A stretch of DNA of 43,282 nucleotides from a virus, in the IMG/VR virus record IMGVR_UViG_3300027985_001631, positions 1-43,282 of that record. The stretch is one strand, 5' to 3'. Under the pieces are notes generated by a model that saw only the letters and a list, made by a program, of their open reading frames with translations, had not been told where the DNA came from and ran no database searches. Of this stretch, positions 29,444-38,441 are shown piece by piece. Position 1 is the first letter of the stretch. The number at the start of each line of letters is the position of its first letter. A program made the translations under genes and the position numbers.

Positions 29444-31807
29444 CTATAACTTTATAAGTTCTACAGTACAGAGCTTCCCGACTACATAATTACTTATCTT
29501 ATTAACATAAAAATAAGCTTTATATTGTTTTAGATATACCGGTATATAATGCTTAAATCCCGCTACCTCATAGGCCGGGAGATTAAATTTTGCTTTCCTT
29601 AAGTTGGTTTGATGAAGCATTCTAGATAATCCTACATAATTACTTATCAGGGAAGGAAAGGAAACTTCTAGGGTTGTAGATACTTTACAGTCTACTGCAT
29701 CATAAGAGGTCCCACCACCCACTAACGTCCTGAATCCAAAAGTTTTACCAGGTTCCTCCTTTATATACACAATTCTTGCATCTATCTTCGTATTTGACTC
29801 GTATGCTGCGTCCTTTGAACTGTACTTATTGAATCCTATTCTATTAATAAGAACATCGGTTAAAACGATTATTTCATCAGAATAACTGACGGGCAATGTA
29901 AAGGCATCCCGGGAAGCCTCTAAGGTTTCATCAAGAACTCCCAAGACTCCCATTCCATTATTCTCCAATACATCCTGACTTGCTTTATATTTCATGTAAT
30001 TCTTTTGGGCATAATTTCCAAACTTGAATTCTACATCATCATCAGCCTCAGATAAATATTCACTCCAATCTCTTGCAACAGGGATATTATCATAAAGCAG
30101 CTGGTAATTCCAGAAGAGTATTTTTCTTGTCCTTGCATCTGCCTCAGGAATAAGCGCAAACATATTGCAGATAAGCTTTATGAATTCCGTCTGACTGATA
30201 TCGGGAAGATTATTAGCTATTGACGTACCAATAGAAGAATTAAAAGTACTCCCATAGGTTACCTTGGGTGCATCTATCTTAGTTATCTGAATGGCCCAAT
30301 TTACCCCTGTCCATTTACGATTTAAAATACTTCCGGTATGAGTCAGTTGCATCATAAACCTGAATCTTTGCCCAAAAACTAAATCCTCCTCAACAGTGAA
30401 TCTTTTCAAAACCACCTGCTCACCCGTAGGGTTCTGCATAACCACATAGTCATTAACCGTAATAAAGTCAATATAAGTACTCCCTGAAAGTATTTGCATA
30501 ACTATACCGGTACACTCGTATCCTTCCTGTAGTTTTTCCAATACCTGAATATCAATAGTAAATTTACCAGAAACCATTGCTAACAACTCATTAAGTTGCC
30601 AGGCAATATCATCCTTCCCAACTATTATATTGGTCCATAAAAACTGCTCAGTAAAAACAGAATCATAACTCGTATAAACTCTCCAAGCATTATCAGTACC
30701 AGAAAACAACCACCTATCCAAAGCCGATATTTCCCGGTTCGCTATAGGCATATATAAGGATAGGAATTTTTCATTTGTAAGAATATCCCCTTCAGCTGTG
30801 TAACCTGAATTACTTAGTATCTCATCAAATATTGCCTTTAACCTTACATAAGGCCATACCCAACCACCGTATACCTCTGCCCTATCCCCATCATCAGTAA
30901 GCGGTATAATTCCAGAATCATCACTAGGTTCTACCCCGGGATATATATAATCGAGATCAGCCGTATTACTTGCTGCCTGAACATCAGCAGTCCAAGTATG
31001 ATCACAGGTAGATAGAGTAAGGTCATTGATTTTAAGGTCCTCGATTAAAGAGAAAAAATCTTTATTTCCAGAATAGGCACTAACAGTATAATACTGCTCA
31101 TCACTTTTCTCTACAACTACCCTGCCATTGGTAATCAACTCTATACCATCCTGTATAAATCTACAAGGCTGCTTTGTATATGGGAAACTAGTATTTGCAC
31201 CGGCCTCACCCGTAAGCTGAAAAAGAGCCTTCATGACCCTCGACTTTCTTACTCTGAATGTAGCTGTGAAATCTGTTTTTCTATCCTTCATTTCACCTAT
31301 ATCACTCACCTGTTTATTAACTGCAATAATCTCATTATCATCTACATCACAGAGAGTATCGGAGATATAAAAGTTCATTCTTTTCTGATAAACAGCTGGG
31401 GTGTTAGGCATCTCTTTCCTGGTAATCTCAAATTCCAAACTATATCGGGTTGCTCCCTCTACCATTATAGGGATTGAATCCCTTGTTATGTCTACCTCAT
31501 ACCACACTCCACCGTCATACTGCTCCACCTTTTCAGCTATAAGAAGCCCGGCAAATCCATCTATATCACCCTCACTAATATTTTCAAGAGCTACCATATA
31601 ACTGTATTCAGCGGTAATTTTCGTGGCCCTCTCAATTCTTGAAATAACGGAATAAACCTGAGTTATTTGTTTATCCATAGAACTCGTACTCATTACTACC
31701 TCCCTCTTATTTTGAAAGTAATAATAGTGCCAGCCATTATAATACCATCTCAAATATATTCCATTTGAGTGACCCCTTACAATCGGTATTCTTATGAGCT
31801 TTATCAT
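29444..31807 (-). CDS. Tail tip / baseplate protein (787 aa)
   Basis: The largest protein of the window. Residues 1-125 form a module shared with the preceding FISUMP protein: IPIVRGHSNGIYLRWYYNGWHYYYF and later VWYEVDITRDSIPIMVEGATRYSLEFEITRK. The rest is beta-rich (FIQDGIELITNGRVVVEKSD; SDNAWRVYTS-type segments), consistent with a distal tail or baseplate hub protein. ATGA coupling to the FISUMP gene and its position before the tape measure support a tail-tip role. It may anchor the FISUMP protein through the shared module. Confidence 0.72.
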   Translation of the reverse strand: MIKLIRIPIVRGHSNGIYLRWYYNGWHYYYFQNKREVVMSTSSMDKQITQVYSVISRIERATKITAEYSYMVALENISEGDIDGFAGLLIAEKVEQYDGGVWYEVDITRDSIPIMVEGATRYSLEFEITRKEMPNTPAVYQKRMNFYISDTLCDVDDNEIIAVNKQVSDIGEMKDRKTDFTATFRVRKSRVMKALFQLTGEAGANTSFPYTKQPCRFIQDGIELITNGRVVVEKSDEQYYTVSAYSGNKDFFSLIEDLKINDLTLSTCDHTWTADVQAASNTADLDYIYPGVEPSDDSGIIPLTDDGDRAEVYGGWVWPYVRLKAIFDEILSNSGYTAEGDILTNEKFLSLYMPIANREISALDRWLFSGTDNAWRVYTSYDSVFTEQFLWTNIIVGKDDIAWQLNELLAMVSGKFTIDIQVLEKLQEGYECTGIVMQILSGSTYIDFITVNDYVVMQNPTGEQVVLKRFTVEEDLVFGQRFRFMMQLTHTGSILNRKWTGVNWAIQITKIDAPKVTYGSTFNSSIGTSIANNLPDISQTEFIKLICNMFALIPEADARTRKILFWNYQLLYDNIPVARDWSEYLSEADDDVEFKFGNYAQKNYMKYKASQDVLENNGMGVLGVLDETLEASRDAFTLPVSYSDEIIVLTDVLINRIGFNKYSSKDAAYESNTKIDARIVYIKEEPGKTFGFRTLVGGGTSYDAVDCKVSTTLEVSFPSLISNYVGLSRMLHQTNLRKAKFNLPAYEVAGFKHYIPVYLKQYKAYFYVNKISNYVVGKLCTVELIKL

Positions 31808-33240
31808 ATATCCTTTATTAAGCGTATTGAGAAATATTCTTCATCAGGAAGAGCCGATAAAAATATATCCGGTACAGCAAAGTTTGTATAGTACTCCAAA
31901 GACAATCCCTGTACTGGGTATAACTCCTCAGTATCTGTTGATAGAAAATGTCCGAATCTCCCAAAATTAATAGGGCCACCATAATACTTACCTGCTGGTA
32001 ATCCAAAGAAACCATACAAATCAATGGAATATATAGAGGGGTCATAATATTCCCAATGTGAGTACCCCGCCTCCTTTAAATTAATTCCACCGGTATCAGG
32101 ACCGCCAGCGTAATTTATAAGAGTTAAAAACTCCTCCATACTTGGGACATGATACCCCGGGTGAAGCGTTTCAATTTCAGAAATCTGCGATTGCTTATAT
32201 AGCCTACCATATAAAGGCACATTATCTACGTCATTATTGGGTAACATAGCCCCTGAGATACTATCAGAAACATTGTACTTCATCCATGTTTGTGTTCCAA
32301 TAATAACATCGTAGTTAATATCAACCTTCTTTAATCTTATAGGATAAAGCCCGGCCATAGGCATAGGAACTATTGATACCTCACCTGTATCGTAGGAAAA
32401 TTTAACAGCCTTAAATCTCCAACTATCATATACATCAGAGGTAAGAAAGTAGGCTGATTGATTCATCTCTCCATAATCATAACCATAAAATACCTTCCTG
32501 GCATAACCACTCCCCCTTACATTGAAGTCCATATAACTTGCCGCATCGGTATTTGGAGAATCCCAATAGGTTAATCCAAGCTCCTTTAATTTACCTGCCA
32601 GACTCAAACCACCGATAAGTTCAATAAGGGTTTCCCATTCAGCTACACTTGGAACCTTCCATCCATCAGGACAAAAACCGGGAGTCATTACCATTGCATA
32701 AGTATAGAGGCCCCCATAAAGACTCCTGTAATCTTCATTATCATCATAGACCTTTGAACTGGGATATGCACTTGCCCAATTTGCACATCCCCAAGATTGG
32801 TTCCCAATCTCTATACTACAGAAAGAAGGAGCAGGAGCAACAGGAATTTCAATAATCGGACTTGACCCCGTAGAGCTTATTGCCCGGCTTCCAATTATGC
32901 CTGTTATCTCCATAGAATAAGCATCAATGTCATTTCTTAATACTACAACTTCACCTGATTCAATACGGAATTCCCCCCAACCACTATCAGTATATATCTT
33001 GATCTGTGTAGAATTTAAAAGGCTCCTGATTGCCTCTATCTGACTACCGGAAACCTGACCTGTTGATAACTTCCTGTAACGTGTCCCATAAGTACGGTAC
33101 TTTTCCCCTTCTGTTTTATAGTTAATAACCCCGGGGTAGAATAGCCAATAATGCCATCCATTATACCACCACCTGATATATACCCCTGTATTTCTCCTTA
33201 TTATAGGAATCCGCTGTTGTCTGTATATACGGCTCATCAC
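31804..33240 (-). CDS. Tail protein with two FISUMP domains, probable receptor binding
   Basis: Residues 11-118 are the module shared with the 787-aa protein (IPIIRRNTGVYIRWWYNGWHYWLF; SGWGEFRIES). The rest has two FISUMP (Fib_succ_major) domains: one at 143-305 with IEIGNQSWGCANW, GLYTYA, GFCPDGWKVPSVAEWETLIEL, and one from 318 to the end with VIIGTQTWMKYNV, YGRLYKQSQI, LHPGYHVPSMEEFLTLINYAGG. FISUMP domains are common in Bacteroidota surface proteins and in phage receptor-binding proteins, with a C-type-lectin-like fold suggested. ATGA joins it to the next gene. Receptor binding is inference. Confidence 0.75.
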   Translation of the reverse strand: MMSRIYRQQRIPIIRRNTGVYIRWWYNGWHYWLFYPGVINYKTEGEKYRTYGTRYRKLSTGQVSGSQIEAIRSLLNSTQIKIYTDSGWGEFRIESGEVVVLRNDIDAYSMEITGIIGSRAISSTGSSPIIEIPVAPAPSFCSIEIGNQSWGCANWASAYPSSKVYDDNEDYRSLYGGLYTYAMVMTPGFCPDGWKVPSVAEWETLIELIGGLSLAGKLKELGLTYWDSPNTDAASYMDFNVRGSGYARKVFYGYDYGEMNQSAYFLTSDVYDSWRFKAVKFSYDTGEVSIVPMPMAGLYPIRLKKVDINYDVIIGTQTWMKYNVSDSISGAMLPNNDVDNVPLYGRLYKQSQISEIETLHPGYHVPSMEEFLTLINYAGGPDTGGINLKEAGYSHWEYYDPSIYSIDLYGFFGLPAGKYYGGPINFGRFGHFLSTDTEELYPVQGLSLEYYTNFAVPDIFLSALPDEEYFSIRLIKDI

Positions 33241-34181
33241 ACTTCAATTTCTACGGTTAAATATGCAGCATTCTCCTCTATAGAATCCGGGTCAATATTC
33301 AGTGAGTTTACAAACCCCTCTAATTCAGCTACAGCTACCTGAGTAACTGAAGTATTCAGTAATATATTTGCTGCACTGTATCTCTTAATGGTTATTGTCA
33401 ATTCCTCCTCAGGGGAAGCCAAAGGAAGTGCGGGAAGTATAAAGGATATATCAAAAGGAAGTCCCGCAAAGAATACGGGTGCCTCAAAGCTATTAAAGAA
33501 TGAAGCCTCAAAGCTATCTGTAGAAATATATTCATACAGATTACTTCCCTGCTCCACACTCCTTATGCACTCAGCATAATACCACGTATTACCCTCTTCT
33601 GTATATGACTCATCAGAACCATACCAGCATTCACGAATTGCCAGGGTAAACTTTCCGCTCTTGGTTGTTTCCGGTATAATAAGCTGCGAATAATCCCCCA
33701 ATTTAACAGTACTTACCATTATCCTTAATATTCCAGAAACATCAAGATCAGCAATACCAAATGAGTCCGGGGATGAAACTACAGTAAGGGACTGAACTAC
33801 ATCATTTACCGTGAGCTTACCCTCATAATGAAAACCCTCTTTAGCTGTATTGTCATTCAGATAGGTGGCATTAAAGCCTGTTTCCCAAGCTATATCAGTC
33901 TCAATGGTTGTGGCCGGGGATGCTATACCGGTAACAGTTCCCTGATACATAGCACCATTGGTTGAATTATATACCGATATTACATTACCTATACTTCCCG
34001 TATATTCAGTACTCAGGTCAAGACTTACACAGGCAGGTGAGGCCATTTCTTCTGAACTAATAACTAAGTAATCAGTTCTCTGTATTCTGAATATATTGGG
34101 ACACTCTGTAGCAAGCCATCTGATTATATTCTCAGGGCTTAATCCATCAGAATAAGACGGGTCACTTATTATTGTCATCAT
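33237..34181 (-). CDS. Tail structural protein (314 aa)
   Basis: A 314-aa beta-rich protein without cysteine motifs or membrane segments. The N terminus (LSPENIIRWLATECPNIFRIQRTDYLVISSE) is alpha/beta, followed by repeated strand patterns (TEYTGSIGNVISVYNSTNGAMY; YQGTVTGIASPATTIETDIAW) and an acidic C terminus. It is coupled by ATGA to both neighbours, in the tail-tip part of the operon, so a distal tail or minor tail role is likely. No family was recognised. Confidence 0.6.
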   Translation of the reverse strand: MMTIISDPSYSDGLSPENIIRWLATECPNIFRIQRTDYLVISSEEMASPACVSLDLSTEYTGSIGNVISVYNSTNGAMYQGTVTGIASPATTIETDIAWETGFNATYLNDNTAKEGFHYEGKLTVNDVVQSLTVVSSPDSFGIADLDVSGILRIMVSTVKLGDYSQLIIPETTKSGKFTLAIRECWYGSDESYTEEGNTWYYAECIRSVEQGSNLYEYISTDSFEASFFNSFEAPVFFAGLPFDISFILPALPLASPEEELTITIKRYSAANILLNTSVTQVAVAELEGFVNSLNIDPDSIEENAAYLTVEIEV

Positions 34182-34630
34182 AGCACTTCTATTGTTATTT
34201 TATGAATTACCTGCCTGTACTTAGCTTCCAAAGCTTCTTTACACTGCTTCCTTGCAGTCTCATATATGTCTATAAATACCTGAGACCTAAAGTGTTGATC
34301 TCCGTATTTATTTATATACCACGTCACAGATTTGGCTTCTCTTATTTTCCCTTCCTCAGTATCTGATTTGAACATATTATTCCTACCCATCCACTTATAT
34401 ATCCTTTTCCAGAACTGAGTATCTTTTGTACTCCTTCTCGGTCCTCTTCCTTTCTGTGTTACACTAAACCAGTAAGGAGCCAGCACACCTCCTCCATTAT
34501 CTCTTATTTCTATAAGTAGCAATGCAATAACAGAGGCAGAAATCTTTGTGCCATAATAAGTATTCTTTGTAGCTATTTCAGCAACAAACTTTTCCAATTC
34601 TGGTTTTATGTCTATCAGTGCCATTAACAA
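34178..34630 (-). CDS. Tail completion-like protein (150 aa)
   Basis: A 150-aa protein with helical and basic parts: IKPELEKFVAEIATKNTYYGTKI, VTQKGRGPRRSTKDTQFWKRIYKWMGRNN, and a C-terminal helix (DIYETARKQCKEALEAKYRQVIHK). The basic RGPRR segment and length recall HK97 gp10-like tail completion proteins. It overlaps the 144-aa gene by 7 bases; Met3 (MALIDIKPE) is the alternative start and would remove most of the overlap. Position between terL and the tail tip supports a neck or tail completion role. Confidence 0.55.
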   Translation of the reverse strand: MLMALIDIKPELEKFVAEIATKNTYYGTKISASVIALLLIEIRDNGGGVLAPYWFSVTQKGRGPRRSTKDTQFWKRIYKWMGRNNMFKSDTEEGKIREAKSVTWYINKYGDQHFRSQVFIDIYETARKQCKEALEAKYRQVIHKITIEVL

Positions 34631-35058
34631 ATAGTTTCGGGAGTTACCGGTATGAGATTAAGGGATAATGACCATCCTATGAGATTAGCATCATACCTCT
34701 TCTCTGTTATCTTAGTTGCGGGGATAGTATCAATCTTCTTATATTCCCCACCTCTTATAATAGCCTGAACAAAGGCCCTTACTATAGCCCAAGTTTCAAG
34801 ATATACAGGTTCATTATTTAAGGCTCCTGCCTCTACCCCTGAAGATTGTTTCATTATCTCAATCACTGTAGGGTAATATCTTTCATCTACTCCATTACCC
34901 CGGGGTTCTAAATTAATTACTTTCGGCTCCTGAATAAGCCCAACGATATCATTTATCTTTGATTCATCAGCTATGATGTTAGACAACTCTTCTGATTCAT
35001 ACATCACTACAGTTACACCGGAAGCCAATAATAAAGTCTCTAAGCTTAATCGTATCAT
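34624..35058 (-). CDS. Tail terminator-like / neck protein (144 aa)
   Basis: A 144-aa mixed alpha/beta protein: LLLASGVTVVMYESEELSNII, then INLEPRGNGVDERYYPTVIEIMKQSSG and a C-terminal strand (YDANLIGWSLSLNLIPVTPET). Its strand-rich end and size fit tail terminator proteins, which cap the tube and join it to the head. It is coupled by ATGA to the 213-aa gene and overlaps the 150-aa gene. The assignment is from size and order, not from a clear family match. Confidence 0.5.
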   Translation of the reverse strand: MIRLSLETLLLASGVTVVMYESEELSNIIADESKINDIVGLIQEPKVINLEPRGNGVDERYYPTVIEIMKQSSGVEAGALNNEPVYLETWAIVRAFVQAIIRGGEYKKIDTIPATKITEKRYDANLIGWSLSLNLIPVTPETIC

Positions 35059-35696
35059 TTTTTACCTCCCTTGCTTTTATCTGTCATTATTTTCTGGTAT
35101 CTCTCAGCGTATGCAGCCTGTTCTTTCTGTAGCATAAACCTCACAAGACATTCATCATAAGGTAACTGCATAACTTCATCTATACTTACTTTAAAGGAAT
35201 CCGACAGGAAGATTACCGCATTTAGATCAGCAAACTTGGAGAGCTTTTCAATACCAGCCGCAATTTCTTCAGCCGTTGTTTTCCTGAATAATAATTCTCT
35301 CTCCCTTGCTATCAGAGCATCCATTAACGCCACTAAGTGAGTAGCTATCGGATAGAGTTCTAACACCCTGCAATTTAATAGTTTTCTACCAAAATACAAT
35401 GCACTTTTTTCATCCCATTTTTTACCTGAGTAATATGGGTAATAATACCCACCTACATACCTGAATATAACACCAACGTCAGAACTCTCAGGTTGTGCAA
35501 AATGAATCCTTTGACCATAGGTAATTGTCTTACTGAACTCCTCTAGAGTCTGAGGTACTTTGTACTTAATATATCTGATCATTAATACTTCAGGAACCGG
35601 GAGCTTTGTAAGGCCATCAGAAAGACCCCCATACCTAGATGGGTATTTTATAAAGTCCCTCAACCTCAGTTTTCTTATTGGTTTTATCCTCTCCAT
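35055..35696 (-). CDS. Hypothetical late protein after terL (213 aa)
   Basis: No family recognised. The N terminus is basic (MERIKPIRKLRLRDFIKYP), the middle aromatic (GVIFRYVGGYYYPYYSG), and the C-terminal 100 residues helical (ATHLVALMDALIARERELLF; FMLQKEQAAYAERYQKIM). It overlaps terL by 13 bases. Helical proteins of this size between terminase and tail genes could be tail assembly chaperones; a frameshift-fused second product, the usual chaperone sign, is not seen. Confidence 0.6.
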   Translation of the reverse strand: MERIKPIRKLRLRDFIKYPSRYGGLSDGLTKLPVPEVLMIRYIKYKVPQTLEEFSKTITYGQRIHFAQPESSDVGVIFRYVGGYYYPYYSGKKWDEKSALYFGRKLLNCRVLELYPIATHLVALMDALIARERELLFRKTTAEEIAAGIEKLSKFADLNAVIFLSDSFKVSIDEVMQLPYDECLVRFMLQKEQAAYAERYQKIMTDKSKGGKK

Positions 35697-37000
35697 CTTT
35701 GCGGTGCTATATTTGGTTGTACGACCGGCTTCATACGCATAATAAATACATCAAGCCAATCAGGTGAATGCCCTATAACTTCCTTAATCTTTTCCTTTGG
35801 GAGTATCCTAAGCTTATTATCTTGGTCACTTTTATAGGTTTTTAGCATCCCCAGCTCCTGCATAATTGAATCTCTATTAATGTCAGACATATCACAGGCA
35901 ACAAACATGTATTTAATATTCTCAGCCAGCTTATACCCACACTCTGATTTAAGATTATAATATGCAGGGTCTACAGGCTTTGCCTGAGCAATAAACCCCG
36001 TACAGTTAAGATTATCAACAAGGCCACCCCCTACACCATCCTCATCAACTATAACATTACTGGCCTGTACTCCATACTTGACCCGATACGCATTTACTAT
36101 CTGCTGAAGATCAGTGATAGCACTCCAATCCTTTACTGTATAGTCTATCAATCTCATTCCTTCCCATACAGTAATTATTGCCCTGTCACTACCATACCGG
36201 GCAGCATCAACGATTATATACTTTGTGTCCTTCTCATCCTTCTCTATCTGAATATTCGTGAAAAGGTTATTGATATCAATAGAGTCTATTAAACACGTAG
36301 GGTCATCCTCATACTCCCAATTACCAAACATAAGCCTCTCCTTAGTACTCTTGTCTGAAATGCCTTCGAGCTGCTTTCTATAAATCTCAGCTGTATATGG
36401 ATTATCGGTAAAATAGGATGTTATAAAAGACTTCCCGGGAATAAGTAACCCGTTTTTATGAGGCAAGTAAAAATTACTGTATGTCCAATTCTTTTTGGGG
36501 TTTCCAGTGAGGGCCATCGTTGGTCTTATTCCCATCTCAACATTATTATGTCGCCCTATTCTGGTCTTGAGTACATCATACGCTAAAAAATGTATCTCTC
36601 CACACTCTTCAATTGCACCATCTGAATACTCTAGGGAACCAAACCGCTCATAATATGGGTCTGAAGGATAGTATTTTGCTTCTATAAGATCAATTCGGCT
36701 CCCATTGAAAAACTGTATATAATTATATTTACCGTTAAGAGTCCAATCCCCACGTGGTATATTATGATGCTTACAAACCTTATTCCATGTAATAAAGGTA
36801 GACATCATTAGTCTCTTTAATTCATCCCTTGCTATGAAAGATTTATAACCCGGATAGCGATAACAGTTTACTAGTCTAGATTCACAGAGCCACCATGTTT
36901 TTCCACCCCCGGCAGCTCCACCAAAAAACACCTCATCATTTTCTAGTAAAGCCCTATACGCTTGGTGTTGTTTTCTGGTCGGTGTTATCTTCAGTTTCAT
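35684..37000 (-). CDS. Terminase large subunit
   Basis: A 438-aa packaging motor. Walker A is FFGGAAGGGKTWWL (residues 26-38); the Walker B-like segment YSDGAIEECGEIHFLAYDVLKTRIGR (126-150) carries the catalytic Glu. The C-terminal RNase H-like nuclease shows YIIVDAARYGSDRAIITVW (Asp265), VIVDEDGVGGGLVD (Asp319 and Asp321) and GHSPDWLDVFIMRM. It cuts concatemers and pumps DNA into the prohead. It overlaps terS by 47 bases; the Met chosen leaves the full ATPase domain intact. Confidence 0.95.
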   Translation of the reverse strand: MKLKITPTRKQHQAYRALLENDEVFFGGAAGGGKTWWLCESRLVNCYRYPGYKSFIARDELKRLMMSTFITWNKVCKHHNIPRGDWTLNGKYNYIQFFNGSRIDLIEAKYYPSDPYYERFGSLEYSDGAIEECGEIHFLAYDVLKTRIGRHNNVEMGIRPTMALTGNPKKNWTYSNFYLPHKNGLLIPGKSFITSYFTDNPYTAEIYRKQLEGISDKSTKERLMFGNWEYEDDPTCLIDSIDINNLFTNIQIEKDEKDTKYIIVDAARYGSDRAIITVWEGMRLIDYTVKDWSAITDLQQIVNAYRVKYGVQASNVIVDEDGVGGGLVDNLNCTGFIAQAKPVDPAYYNLKSECGYKLAENIKYMFVACDMSDINRDSIMQELGMLKTYKSDQDNKLRILPKEKIKEVIGHSPDWLDVFIMRMKPVVQPNIAPQRWRG

Positions 37001-37382
37001 CAGGTACTATATATTCAATTCCAGTTATACGAGCCATCTCATCATGTACTATTTCACTCCTCTCTACATATCCCCTCTCTTTATTTCGTGTTTTATTAAA
37101 GAATATAACAGCAGCTGTGTCGGGTCTTTCTTTCCACTTTACCAGCGCCCCATTTCTATCAAGTTCCGGGATGCCCTTCATAAGTGTAAGCAGCTGACTC
37201 TCCCCAAAATCCTTTATCTCCTCCCGGGCTTCATTGATAAGTTCCGCAAACTCAGGGTCATTATCATACCACTCATAAAACGTCTTACGGGTTATACGGA
37301 AAGCTTTACAGGCAGCACTTATATTTGTGGCTGCCTTCCTGAAAAACTCAACGAACCTTTCTCTTTCCTCGGGTGAATACAT
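36954..37382 (-). CDS. Terminase small subunit
   Basis: A 142-aa protein with an N-terminal helix-turn-helix (ERFVEFFRKAATNISAACKAF, RITRKTFYEWYDNDPEFAELI) of the kind used by small terminase subunits to bind packaging sites. The central helices (DFGESQLLTLMKGIPELDRNG) and TAAVIFFNKTRNKERGYVER follow the usual TerS oligomerisation pattern. It is the first gene after the late promoter candidate and overlaps terL by 47 bases. The acidic tail (VPDETEDNTDQ) is typical. Confidence 0.88.
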   Translation of the reverse strand: MYSPEERERFVEFFRKAATNISAACKAFRITRKTFYEWYDNDPEFAELINEAREEIKDFGESQLLTLMKGIPELDRNGALVKWKERPDTAAVIFFNKTRNKERGYVERSEIVHDEMARITGIEYIVPDETEDNTDQKTTPSV

Positions 37383-37417
37383 CTCTTTTTTTGTTTTTAG
37401 GGTGTATCTTTTGTTTA

Positions 37418-37425
37418 CAAAGTTA
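37418..37425 (-). promoter_or_regulatory. Candidate late promoter -7 element before terS
   Basis: Minus-strand TAACTTTG exactly fits the Bacteroides -7 consensus TAnnTTTG, 35 bases before the terS ATG and just downstream of a terminator. An ATTG lies 13 bases upstream, closer than the usual 19-21-base spacing to a -33 TTTG, so the -33 half is weak. The same octamer occurs before the HTH gene. Confidence 0.5.
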
Positions 37426-37446
37426 TGCTATTTATTCTCAATTTAT

Positions 37447-37483
37447 CATAAAAAGATAGGAACATCTTATCTGCTCCTATCTT
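37447..37483 (-). terminator. Intrinsic terminator after the TAGT-like gene
   Basis: On the minus strand, 9-bp arms AAGATAGGA and TCCTATCTT (37453-37461 and 37475-37483) enclose a 13-base loop and run into TTTTTAT. It closes the early/middle transcript just before the terS promoter candidate, and starts 8 bases after the stop of the 24-aa ORF. Confidence 0.75.
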
Positions 37484-37490
37484 CTTAGAG

Positions 37491-37565
37491 TTAATCACAC
37501 ATTCTTTTGAACTCCTCATTAAGCTCAACCAAAGAAAGGATATTCACTGATGTAGGTTTATACAT
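37491..37565 (-). CDS. Possible 24-aa peptide
   Basis: ATG three bases after the TAGT-like stop (TAAGTCATG), encoding MYKPTSVNILSLVELNEEFK plus four residues, with its stop 8 bases before the terminator stem. The start resembles the TAAGCCATG context seen at other junctions here. It is too short to judge by sequence alone and could be chance. Confidence 0.35.
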   Translation of the reverse strand: MYKPTSVNILSLVELNEEFKRMCD

Positions 37566-37568
37566 GAC

Positions 37569-38441
37569 TTATCGTTTATGAATTTCGGAAATTATCTTCG
37601 GGGTGGTATTTATCCATCTTATTGAATGGTGTAACCTTCTTTCTGCTGTCCCCATTAACCGGATTACTACAGAGGAAGGGTGATACATTACCGTATAGAA
37701 TGATTTAATATAGGTTCCCGCATCCAAATATACGTCAGTCATTCCCCCGGGGTTGGTCTGTGTGGTTACCTGTACTATCGAGACATTTGGAATAGTAAGA
37801 AATAAATCACCGATACTGCCATTCTTCACATAAGTGTTTACGTCCTCATTTACCCGGCCAACAAATTGAAATCTCCTTTCAGTACTCAGTATAAATGTAT
37901 TCATGGCTTTTCTCTTCATGCGGAGCTGTGCAGCACTACTGTAAGAACCCCCCATATAATCTCCCCCTTGTGCCATACAGATACTTTTAGCCGGAATACT
38001 TTTATAATAATCTATCAGAATATCAAGCACGGCATCAAGATTGAACATGCCTTTATAATTGTATTCCATATCCCCATCAAACCTGTACTGGAATTTTACA
38101 TAATCGTCATCCAGTTCCATGAAATACCTATAACCAAGTTTCTCAGCTATGTCAAAACATGCGTTCCTGGCATAAACTATTGTCTTACGGTTCTCAAAAT
38201 TATCCCCCTCATCAAATGTATCTGATATAGCTCTTTTATCAAACATCACTACCCGGTCCCCGTAAAGTTCATAATACCTGTCCCTCTGATTATCTTCATT
38301 GTCAATTACAATATAAAGAGGACCGGTATAGCCAGCTCTATTTAAAGAGTCGAGAGTTATTATATGGTCTGCTCTCCCATGTGTAAGGATAAAGACAGCG
38401 AAATCCTTATTTTTCATCTTCCTCTTTTTTGAATTGTTCAC
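37569..38441 (-). CDS. TAGT-like (TET-associated) glycosyltransferase, putative DNA glycosylation
   Basis: A 290-aa GT-A-like protein: DFAVFILTHGRADHIITLDSL, PLYIVIDNEDNQRDRYYELYG, FENRKTIVYARNACFDIAEKLGYRYFMELDDDYVKF (metal-binding DDD at 111-113), then RFQFVGRVNEDVNTYVKNG and IPNVSIVQVTTQTNPGGMTDVY. This order resembles the TAGT family that Iyer and colleagues linked to sugar addition on hydroxymethylated bases. No TET/JBP oxygenase or hydroxymethylase was seen here, so the base and donor are unknown. It overlaps the ParB-like gene; Met9 is an alternative start. Confidence 0.68.
   Translation of the reverse strand: MNNSKKRKMKNKDFAVFILTHGRADHIITLDSLNRAGYTGPLYIVIDNEDNQRDRYYELYGDRVVMFDKRAISDTFDEGDNFENRKTIVYARNACFDIAEKLGYRYFMELDDDYVKFQYRFDGDMEYNYKGMFNLDAVLDILIDYYKSIPAKSICMAQGGDYMGGSYSSAAQLRMKRKAMNTFILSTERRFQFVGRVNEDVNTYVKNGSIGDLFLTIPNVSIVQVTTQTNPGGMTDVYLDAGTYIKSFYTVMYHPSSVVIRLMGTAERRLHHSIRWINTTPKIISEIHKR

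Larger units (their letters stand above)
37383..37568. promoter_or_regulatory. Late control region between TAGT-like gene and terS
   Basis: This 186-base gap holds, in the minus-strand direction, a possible 24-aa ORF, a terminator hairpin and a promoter -7 element, each listed separately. It therefore separates the early/middle transcript that ends with the TAGT-like gene from the late transcript that begins with terS. Confidence 0.65.

Noticed and set aside
31804-33240. Diversity-generating retroelement target
   Set aside because: FISUMP/lectin-like domains can be DGR targets, but no reverse transcriptase-like protein, template repeat or accessory protein was seen anywhere in the window.
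36954-37000. 47-base overlap of terS and terL as a frameshift or sequencing error
   Set aside because: Both proteins are full length with intact motifs and terL has a sensible start; long overlaps at this junction are known in phages.
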